Shown here piece after piece: positions 57,288 through 64,000 of a stretch of 64,000 nucleotides of DNA. The first letter of the stretch is position 1, and each line of letters starts with the position of its first letter. A program made the position numbers and the translations under genes. The DNA comes from Legionella cincinnatiensis (GTDB lineage: Bacteria; Pseudomonadota; Gammaproteobacteria; Legionellales; Legionellaceae), in contig NZ_UGNX01000001.1 of the NCBI RefSeq assembly GCF_900452415.1, positions 1,550,001 to 1,614,000 of the forward strand. The letters are read 5' to 3'. Below the pieces are notes generated by a model. It saw only the letters and a list, made by a program, of their open reading frames with translations. It was not told the DNA's origin and did not search any database.

Positions 57288-58668
57288 AGTATTATTAAGC
57301 CCAGAATGGATTTTGCGTCTCAGTCAGTTTAATCAATTAATTATGGGGTATAGTGGGGGGCTTGATTCGACTGTGCTTTTGCATGTTCTTGCTGCCCACC
57401 CGATCTTATTAAAAAAGTTAGTTGCAGTACATGTAAATCATGGTATCAATGCGAATGCTCATTTTTGGCAAGAGCACTGCAACCAGTTTTGCCAGAAATT
57501 GGGTATTTTTTTTAGGGCGCAATCCGTACACTTTGATCGTTCAGCCAATATTGAAGAAGGAGCCCGAATTGCACGTTATGCTGTTTTTTCCTCTTTAGTC
57601 AAAGAGCAAGACTGCTTAATTTTAGGTCATCATTTGGATGATCAAGCTGAGACCTTCCTCTTGCAATTATTTCGGGGGGCTGGTGTTGATGGTTTGGCTG
57701 CTATGCCTGAGTTTACCCAATTTGGATTTGGGCAGCTGGCGAGGCCTTTTTTACACTATTATCGTGAGCAATTGGAACATTATGCATTGTTACATCAATT
57801 AAATTGGGTTGAAGATGAGAGTAATTGTGACATCGCTTATTCTCGTAATTATTTGCGTCAAGAAATTATACCGTTGTTGAAAAATAGATGGCCTAGAGTG
57901 GTGGGAAATATCGCACGAACGGCAAGTCATTGCCAACAAGCTAAAAGAAACTTGGATGCGTTAGCAATAAGTGATCTGTCTTGGAAAGAAATAAAGAATA
58001 GATCTCTTTCTGAATGTGCTCTCTCAATAGAGTTTGGAAGGGAAACTAATAGTAATGAGAGAGACAAGAGTCAAAATACCTTAACAGATAAGGCGCTAGC
58101 TATTGAATCACTTAAGAATTTAAATTTCGATCGCATAGCGAATATTCTGAGGGTATGGTTAAAAAAAAATCAAGTTCAATTGCCTTCAACGATTACATTT
58201 CATCGTTTGATTCATGAAGTAATTTTCTCCAGTCAGGATGCCGCTCCTAGAGTAAGTTGGGGAAATACTTCGGTTCGTCGTTATCAAAATCATCTTTATT
58301 TGGATAAGAAAAATAGATGTAATTTACCCTCTTATGTTGAATGGACCGAGTTTCCTTTGCCATTAAATTTAGGTACTTCGGAAATTAAATTAGTGGCCCA
58401 AAAGGCTAATCAAGGTTTAATCATTCCGCAAAATGCGGCAATATCTATTCGATTTAGGCAGGGAGGAGAAGATTTTTTTTGGCACGGTCAGACTAAACGT
58501 TTAAAAAAACTCTTTCAGGAATGGGATATCCCCCCCTGGTTAAGAGACAGAGTTCCCCTCGTTTATTTTGATAATACTTTAGCTGCGGTTGTAGGTTATG
58601 CGATGAGTGATTTATTTTTTACTCAAAATTCATCTAATGCTTGGGTTTTTGAGCAATTGCCCTTCTAG
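57280..58668 (+). CDS. tilS: tRNA(Ile)-lysidine synthase
   Basis: The protein has 462 residues from GTG 57280, which overlaps the accA stop by 8 bp; the longer frame from TTG 57241 is unlikely. PP-loop [16 protein letters not shown] (SGGxDS), then [53 protein letters not shown], and a TilS C-terminal region ([20 protein letters not shown]). It makes lysidine at position 34 of tRNA-Ile(CAU), an essential step. Confidence 0.95.
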   Translation: MIKVLLSPEWILRLSQFNQLIMGYSGGLDSTVLLHVLAAHPILLKKLVAVHVNHGINANAHFWQEHCNQFCQKLGIFFRAQSVHFDRSANIEEGARIARYAVFSSLVKEQDCLILGHHLDDQAETFLLQLFRGAGVDGLAAMPEFTQFGFGQLARPFLHYYREQLEHYALLHQLNWVEDESNCDIAYSRNYLRQEIIPLLKNRWPRVVGNIARTASHCQQAKRNLDALAISDLSWKEIKNRSLSECALSIEFGRETNSNERDKSQNTLTDKALAIESLKNLNFDRIANILRVWLKKNQVQLPSTITFHRLIHEVIFSSQDAAPRVSWGNTSVRRYQNHLYLDKKNRCNLPSYVEWTEFPLPLNLGTSEIKLVAQKANQGLIIPQNAAISIRFRQGGEDFFWHGQTKRLKKLFQEWDIPPWLRDRVPLVYFDNTLAAVVGYAMSDLFFTQNSSNAWVFEQLPF

Positions 58669-58799
58669 AAATTTACCCCACTGTTCGAGTCAATAAAATT
58701 ATTCGAAGTTAATTTTTATGTATCTAATCGTATTTATTTTGATTAAATTTATTAAATTTTTTATAATAAGCCAATTTATATTGCTAATTAAATTTCATT

Positions 58800-59834
58800 A
58801 TGAAAAACATTGCAGAGATTAAAGAACTTTTAGATCAGGTTGATAAACCAGGTACTATTTCAGAAGACCTTATGGCATTTTTTTTACATATAAAAGAAAG
58901 CACGCGGCTTGAAAAAAAAGGAGATGGCTTTAATGCGTTTGCAATGAGTAGTGATGAACTTGATGAATTAGCTTATATCATTGAGCAAATGGTAGAAAAT
59001 TGCCATGAAGACGTGCGGTTTCAAATTGCTATTTCAAAATGGGATGGGAGCGCTCATTTAAATCATTGGTCCTTTTTAGAGTTTAATTTCAAAGCAAAAG
59101 AGTTCCCTACGTTGGATATTTTAATCTGTGATGCATTGGGTTTTGTACCATCGTTAGGGTTAACTAATTTATTAGCCAATCAGATGGAGTTTGGTCGTTT
59201 AAGTAAAATATGCAATCTCCATGTTTATGTACCTACAGATATTTTACAAAATGCTGGTCGTGGATGTGCTTATTTTACGACTGATAGTATCGCGATGTTA
59301 TCAAATCAAGATAAATACCACCCAATTTATGATTATATGCGCTTCCATCAGCAGAAAGAAAAACAAAGTGAAGCAAAACATACCTTAGAAACCTATCGCG
59401 ATGCTGTAGCTATGTGTTATACCAAGGAAGATCTTGATGACATGTATGATTTTAATCTGATAGTTGGCCCATTACCCGTTAGGCTTTTACGCACCAAACA
59501 ATCTATCCCTTCTTTGGAAAAAGAAGTGCGAGATTCAACGGAACTTAGTGTTGAAGTTGTAAACAACAAAAGGGAGCGAGCATGGAAGTCAATTGAAAAG
59601 CATTTGTTTTTTGTTGAAGATCGTACAGGGCTTTTGCAGCATAGGAATATGAGGGTGAATCAAAAAATGGAAAAGTTAGGCGGAAAAATAAAGGCAATAT
59701 CCTCCTCTTTCAATTCTGAAGAGGATATTAAGCCATTTAATGAAGCAGTAGAAAAACATCGATTGTTGGGGCTAGCAGCATTAGTAGAGAAACACTCTAA
59801 GCACGATGATTATACTTTTTCAACACTCGGGTAA
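58800..59834 (+). CDS. YopJ-like (C55) acetyltransferase/protease, putative effector
   Basis: The protein has 344 residues without signal peptide. The core reads [13 protein letters not shown] (His89), [12 protein letters not shown] (Asp111) and [18 protein letters not shown] (Cys156). In YopJ the triad is His109, Glu128 and Cys172 within HFSVVDY, LILFEPANF and SSECGIFSLA. Spacing agrees well (His to acidic 22 here vs 19; acidic to Cys 45 vs 44). YopJ proteins acetylate host kinases and need inositol hexakisphosphate. Asp in place of Glu and Ala after the Cys are differences. The C-terminal 100 residues are helical ([13 protein letters not shown]). Convergent with sdaA, overlapping by 15 bp. 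The family call is from motifs only. Confidence 0.6.
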   Translation: MKNIAEIKELLDQVDKPGTISEDLMAFFLHIKESTRLEKKGDGFNAFAMSSDELDELAYIIEQMVENCHEDVRFQIAISKWDGSAHLNHWSFLEFNFKAKEFPTLDILICDALGFVPSLGLTNLLANQMEFGRLSKICNLHVYVPTDILQNAGRGCAYFTTDSIAMLSNQDKYHPIYDYMRFHQQKEKQSEAKHTLETYRDAVAMCYTKEDLDDMYDFNLIVGPLPVRLLRTKQSIPSLEKEVRDSTELSVEVVNNKRERAWKSIEKHLFFVEDRTGLLQHRNMRVNQKMEKLGGKIKAISSSFNSEEDIKPFNEAVEKHRLLGLAALVEKHSKHDDYTFSTLG

Positions 59835-61196
59835 ATTAACAGCCAAACCTCCCATGGAGGTTTCTTTATAAATACTCTGCATGTCCATCCCTGTTTGCTT
59901 CATGGTTTTAATTACTTTATCCAAGGAAATTTTGTGTTGGCCATCCCCTATAAGTGCCATTCGTGTTGCATTTACTGCTTTTACAGCCCCCATTGCATTT
60001 CGTTCAATGCAGGGTATTTGTACTAAACCTAAAACTGGATCACAAGTCATTCCTAGATGATGTTCCATTGCGATTTCAGCTGCATTTTCAACTTGGGCTA
60101 CAGTTCCTCCAAGGACTGCAGTAAGACCTGCTGCCGCCATAGAAGAGGCAACACCCACTTCACCTTGGCAGCCTACCTCGGCACCAGAAATAGAAGCTCC
60201 TTTTTTATAGAGGATACCGATAGCAGCTGCAGTGAGAAAATAAGTATAAATGTCTTTACTGCTCATTTTGTCATGTGCTTGTTGACAATATTTAAGTACA
60301 GCAGGAATAATTCCTGCTGCTCCATTCGTTGGGGCAGTAACAATACGTCCTCCAGCAGCATTTTCTTCATTAACTGCCATAGCGTAAAGATTTAGCCAAT
60401 TCATAATATCTGATTGTTCGAAGACGCTTTTTACTCCTTTTTGATTCATCAACTTATTATATAAATCTGGAGCACGTCTTTTTAAATTTAAACCGCCGGG
60501 TAAAATACCATCATGTTTACATCCGTTAGTAATGCAATCATCCATTACTTTAGCAATGTCTAAAATACCTTCATGAATTTCTTCAGTGCTACGCCAAGTT
60601 TTTTCGTTAACCATCATTAATTCAGCTATCGTTAAATTATGCTCATGACAAAGCTGTAAGAGCTGGGATGCGGTCGAAAATGGGTATGGAGGAGGATTTG
60701 TATCTTCCGTAGGTTTGGAAAACTCTTCTTCTGTAGTAATAAAGCCACCGCCAATGGAATAGTAAACTTGTTCTATTAATAAGTTATTGAGTTCATCAAA
60801 AGCGGAAAAGCGCATACCATTAGTATGCTTTGGTAACAGTTCTTTTTGCAAAAAAAGAAAATCAGTTTGTTCATTAAATGGAATGTTCTTTTTACCTGCC
60901 AAATGAAGAGTATGCGAGTTAAGAATGTCATGCATGCGCGGTATCATGGACTCCGGAGCTACTGTTTCAGGAGCTTTATTTTCTAATCCATTTAAAATAG
61001 CTTTGTCAGTGCCATGACCTTTACCTGTTAAGGCAAGAGAACCATAAAGTTCAATTTTAATTCGTTGCGATTGATCCATAAGCTGTTTGTTGTCAAGCAA
61101 TCTTAGGAATGCATTAGCAGCAAGCATGGGGCCCACAGTATGAGAACTTGAAGGACCAATTCCAATCGAAAATAAATCAAATACACTGATGTTCAT
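59820..61196 (-). CDS. sdaA: L-serine dehydratase, iron-sulphur type
   Basis: The protein has 458 residues, single chain. N-terminal beta domain ([20 protein letters not shown]) and alpha domain with [40 protein letters not shown] and [20 protein letters not shown]; the cysteines of the cluster are visible. It deaminates serine to pyruvate. Serine is a main carbon source for Legionella, so this is a central catabolic enzyme there. The 300 bp upstream (61197-61496) contain no gene and hold the divergent sdaA and mip promoters. Confidence 0.96.
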   Translation of the reverse strand: MNISVFDLFSIGIGPSSSHTVGPMLAANAFLRLLDNKQLMDQSQRIKIELYGSLALTGKGHGTDKAILNGLENKAPETVAPESMIPRMHDILNSHTLHLAGKKNIPFNEQTDFLFLQKELLPKHTNGMRFSAFDELNNLLIEQVYYSIGGGFITTEEEFSKPTEDTNPPPYPFSTASQLLQLCHEHNLTIAELMMVNEKTWRSTEEIHEGILDIAKVMDDCITNGCKHDGILPGGLNLKRRAPDLYNKLMNQKGVKSVFEQSDIMNWLNLYAMAVNEENAAGGRIVTAPTNGAAGIIPAVLKYCQQAHDKMSSKDIYTYFLTAAAIGILYKKGASISGAEVGCQGEVGVASSMAAAGLTAVLGGTVAQVENAAEIAMEHHLGMTCDPVLGLVQIPCIERNAMGAVKAVNATRMALIGDGQHKISLDKVIKTMKQTGMDMQSIYKETSMGGLAVNLPEC

Positions 61197-61496
61197 GGGG
61201 TTTAAATCTCTAGTTATAATTAGTGCAAAGTGTAGAGCGATCTTCTTTATTTGTCTATTTTAATTATAGTGAACTGCGTGGGTATCATGCTGCAGATTTA
61301 CTTAGAAAAGAGGTAAAAAAGCAGATTTAGGCTTACCCTTGAGACTCTTTATAGTATAATTACAATTAATCTGATTTAAGGTCTAGTAATTTCATGTAAA
61401 TTTAGGCAGAATTATAGGGATATTTTTATAATTTCCTATTTACTATTTAAAAAATAGGATAATAGGCACAATAGAAAGACTACAAGGGGATTCTTT

Positions 61497-62198
61497 ATGA
61501 AGATGAAATTGGTCACTGCGGCCATTATGGGGCTGGCAATGTCTACAGCAATGGCTACAACTGATGCTACATCGCTTACTACGGACAAAGATAAATTATC
61601 TTATAGTATTGGTGCTGATTTAGGAAAAAACTTTAAAAATCAAGGTATTGACATTAATCCAGAGGCATTAGCTAAAGGAATGCAAGATGGAATGTCTGGG
61701 GCTCAATTGATTTTGACTGAAGAGCAAATGAAAGATGTTCTGAGTAAATTTCAAAAAGATCTGATGGCTAAGCGTAGTGCTGAATTTAATAAAAAAGCAG
61801 AAGAAAACAAAGCAAAAGGTGAAGCTTTCTTATCTGCTAATAAGTCAAAGCCTGGGATAGTAGTGTTACCAAGTGGTTTGCAGTATAAGATTATTGATGC
61901 CGGTACTGGTGCAAAACCAGGTAAGTCAGACACTGTAACTGTTGAATATACTGGAACTTTAATTGACGGTACTGTATTTGATAGCACTGAAAAAGCAGGT
62001 AAGCCAGCTACATTTCAAGTATCGCAAGTAATCCCTGGTTGGACAGAAGCATTACAATTAATGCCTTCTGGTTCTACATGGGAAGTTTATGTTCCTGCTG
62101 ATTTAGCTTATGGTCCACGTAGTGTAGGTGGTCCTATAGGTCCAAATGAAACTTTGATCTTCAAAATTCATTTGATTTCTGTAAAAAAAGCAGCCTAA
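61497..62198 (+). CDS. mip: Macrophage infectivity potentiator Mip (FKBP-type PPIase)
   Basis: The protein has 233 residues. Signal peptide [20 protein letters not shown], an N-terminal dimerisation region ([20 protein letters not shown]), a long helix ([20 protein letters not shown]) and a C-terminal FKBP domain ([60 protein letters not shown]). Known as a surface or periplasmic prolyl isomerase that promotes early intracellular infection. Strong RBS AAGGGGA upstream and a clean terminator downstream. Useful for species typing. Confidence 0.98.
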   Translation: MKMKLVTAAIMGLAMSTAMATTDATSLTTDKDKLSYSIGADLGKNFKNQGIDINPEALAKGMQDGMSGAQLILTEEQMKDVLSKFQKDLMAKRSAEFNKKAEENKAKGEAFLSANKSKPGIVVLPSGLQYKIIDAGTGAKPGKSDTVTVEYTGTLIDGTVFDSTEKAGKPATFQVSQVIPGWTEALQLMPSGSTWEVYVPADLAYGPRSVGGPIGPNETLIFKIHLISVKKAA

Positions 62199-62228
62199 TC
62201 ACGTGAGAAAATTTTCTTTCTCATCATA

Positions 62229-62251
62229 CTCACTCCCTTTTTGGGAGTGAG
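62229..62251 (+). terminator. Terminator after mip
   Basis: CTCACTCCC and GGGAGTGAG form a perfect 9 bp stem around TTTTT, 31 bp after the mip stop, followed by CTCTTCTTA. Confidence 0.9.
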
Positions 62252-62296
62252 CTCTTCTTAAGTTGCAAGTCCTCACCGCTTTGAGTGATCTTAAAG

Positions 62297-63556
62297 ATGA
62301 ACAAGCGTCTCTTTATTGTTTTCATTTTAGGTTTTTCTTCTGGTTTGCCTATGGCGCTAATCAGTAGTACGTTGCAAGCATGGTTTGCCTACAGCGGGAT
62401 GTCTGTTTTTGTTACAGGAACGTTAAGTTTAATTAGTTTACCTTATGCTTATCGTATTTTCTGGGGGCCTATTCTTGATCGTTACTCATTATTTAACTTG
62501 GGTAAAAGAAGAAGTTGGATCTTAGCAATGCAATGTTTATTGCTTTTAGGATTTAACTTGATGGCATGGTTTACCCCGGAACAATACCCTAAGTTAATCG
62601 CTTTACTCGCATTAGCTTTGGCCTGTTTTTCTGCAACACAAGACATTGCAATTGATGCGCATCGGGCTGAATATTTACCAATGACTGAGCATGCTTTAGG
62701 TGCTTCTTTAGCAGTATTAGGTTATCGAATTGCTCTGTTATTGTCTGGTGGCTTTGCCTTGGTTATGGCACAGAAATTAGGTTGGGCTTTTACTTATCGT
62801 TTTATGGGTTGTCTCATGACTGTAGGGATGTTTGCTGTCTTTGTTAGTCAAGAGCCCAGTGCAGTTGTCAAAGAAAAGAGTAATTTTGCATTATCATTTA
62901 TAGCACCTGTTAAAGAATTTTTATCACGTCAAGGAGTCATTCCTCTTTTATGTTTTATTTTTTGTTATAAATTAGGAGAGGCTTTTACAACAACTACTAG
63001 TGGTATCGTGATGCCTTTTCTCATTCAAGGACTTGGTTTTTCTTTAGATACTATTGGATATATCAACAAAATACTCGGGGTTGGCTCTATATTGTTAGGT
63101 GGATTATGTGCTGGATTTTTGTTGATGCATTATTCATTGTACCGTTCATTACTTTTTTTTGGTTTGCTGCAAGCATTAACTAATATTTTGTTTGTTATTT
63201 TAGCAATAACTGGCAAAAATGTTGTTTTACTCGCAATGGCAGTATTCTTTGATAATTTTGCAGCAGGTATGGGTTCTACCGCGTTAGTTGCTTTATTTAT
63301 GCGCCTGGTAGATAAACAGTATACCGGAACCCAATTTTCTTTACTTGTGGCATTATCTACATTACCTCGCATTATCTCAGGTCCAGTGGCAGCAGCGATT
63401 CAAATGAAGATTGGATGGATTGGCTTGTACCAACTTTCTGTTGTATTTGCTTTGCTTTTTATCCCTTTTTTAATCAAAATCAAAGAACAAACAAAAGAAA
63501 ACAGGCAAGAGGGAGTTTCTATAGAGAATGAAGGAAATTTTAATCCTGCTGGATGA
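62297..63556 (+). CDS. AmpG-like MFS transporter
   Basis: The protein has 419 residues from ATG 62297 (MNKRLFIVFILGFSSGLPMA); a GTG four codons upstream is possible. About 12 helices. AmpG features: LGFSSGLPMALISSTLQAWF, WGPILDRYSLFNLGKRRSWI, SATQDIAIDAHRAEYL, and FDNFAAGMGSTALVALFMRL. AmpG imports anhydro-muropeptides for cell-wall recycling; the substrate here is inferred. Follows mip after its terminator. Confidence 0.88.
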   Translation: MNKRLFIVFILGFSSGLPMALISSTLQAWFAYSGMSVFVTGTLSLISLPYAYRIFWGPILDRYSLFNLGKRRSWILAMQCLLLLGFNLMAWFTPEQYPKLIALLALALACFSATQDIAIDAHRAEYLPMTEHALGASLAVLGYRIALLLSGGFALVMAQKLGWAFTYRFMGCLMTVGMFAVFVSQEPSAVVKEKSNFALSFIAPVKEFLSRQGVIPLLCFIFCYKLGEAFTTTTSGIVMPFLIQGLGFSLDTIGYINKILGVGSILLGGLCAGFLLMHYSLYRSLLFFGLLQALTNILFVILAITGKNVVLLAMAVFFDNFAAGMGSTALVALFMRLVDKQYTGTQFSLLVALSTLPRIISGPVAAAIQMKIGWIGLYQLSVVFALLFIPFLIKIKEQTKENRQEGVSIENEGNFNPAG

Positions 63557-63935
63557 TGTTGGTAAGAGTCGCGTTACTTTTCTCTGTGTTCATGGTAGAT
63601 ATCCTAAATCACTCAAGGGATAAATTTAAAGATACAGAGAAACAAAAAACAAAAGCAAAATATATAAAAAAAGCAAATAAATGCAAATAAGAAATGTGAT
63701 TAAATAACTTTCTTATAGGTCATTTTAAATTGGAATTTTTTTGAACAATATCCTATAGTTTAAGAGCTAACCCAAAAGAATAAATAAAAAATTGGGGTAA
63801 GTTACTGATGATGACTTTAAAGTCATTGAGAGTTCGCACTATAAATATTCCGATTACTCAGATGAAGTTGAAAAGTCGTCAAGGTCCTCCTAGAGGCAAC
63901 CAAATATTAAATGGATATTTGAACAAGGAGATGTT
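63557..63935. other. Gene-free gap before the last gene
   Basis: 379 bp, A/T-rich, no supported gene. It should contain the promoter of the gene at 63936, whose RBS AAGGAG is at 63925-63930. Confidence 0.5.
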
Positions 63936-64000
63936 ATGAAAAAGTTAATTATAGGTTTTTTTATTATAGCTTCTTCTGTAGCCTTTTCTGCAACAAAAAC
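63936..64000 (+). CDS. Secreted protein, N-terminus only (cut by window edge)
   Basis: ATG 63936 lies 5 bases after AAGGAG. The 21 visible residues are a signal peptide: MKK, then LIIGFFIIASSVAFSA with a likely cleavage after AFSA. Nothing more can be said about function. Confidence 0.7.
   Translation, partial: MKKLIIGFFIIASSVAFSATK

Noticed and set aside
60057..60395. Plus-strand 112-codon frame inside sdaA
   Set aside because: Antisense shadow of a strongly conserved gene with an unnatural Cys/Ser-rich composition.
1..64000. CRISPR arrays, rRNA genes, prophage structural genes, integrase for the island
   Set aside because: Looked for and not seen. The repeats present are pairs or tandem duplicates, not spaced arrays; no tyrosine or serine integrase frame is intact in the window.

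Overview
The window reads as a low-GC Legionella chromosome, probably not L. pneumophila. It carries mip, csrA, a full mevalonate pathway, a class I PHA synthase next to a CbpA/CbpM chaperone pair, and several effector-like genes with eukaryotic or host-directed folds (ankyrin repeats, a PI-kinase-like domain, an M91 metalloprotease, a YopJ-like acetyltransferase). The genus call rests on recognising Mip and this gene mix; no search was run.

Positions 1-15031 are accessory DNA: a large left-truncated kinase-like effector, an ISL3 transposase fragment joined to a 235 bp inverted-repeat (MITE-like) element, a decayed IS91-type transposase, a 727-residue putative cysteine-hydrolase effector flanked by two copies of a 45 bp repeat, a two-gene minus-strand unit (M91 metalloprotease plus a transglutaminase/papain-like Cys-His-Asp protein), and a wrecked RND efflux operon (intact outer membrane factor, frameshifted fusion protein, pump reduced to its last 64 codons).

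Positions 15032-29079 are bounded by two copies of a 26 bp sequence taken from a tRNA-Arg gene, with the complete tRNA at the right end. Between them lies a decayed mobilisable or conjugative element of the IncP/RP4 type: traM-traL-traK on one side of an RP4-like oriT, and traJ, traI and an embedded traH on the other. An inverted and broken traC-traD-traF-traG block follows. Cargo includes a winged-helix/nucleotidyltransferase pair, a broken Cas4-like/DEDD nuclease (DUF2779), and a secreted protein with a permuted papain-like signature. The right edge holds a second ISL3 fragment, a second copy of the 235 bp element and the 3' end of a group II intron. No integrase and no trb secretion genes are visible.

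From 29.1 kb to the end the window is mostly core genome: three tRNAs (Arg, Lys, Lys); mevalonate genes in two clusters (phosphomevalonate kinase-like plus HMG-CoA reductase; diphosphomevalonate decarboxylase plus mevalonate kinase); an Mla-type phospholipid transport operon; pal-cpoB; ftsB; cbpA-cbpM; phaC; a BON lipoprotein; a CBS protein; a thioredoxin/DsbD-like membrane fusion; lipA; an ankyrin protein; a POT peptide transporter; a methyltransferase; an epimerase and WecA-like pair; csrA; birA; a Sfp-type PPTase; accA-tilS; a YopJ-like gene; sdaA; mip and an AmpG-like transporter. A secreted protein gene is cut by the right edge.
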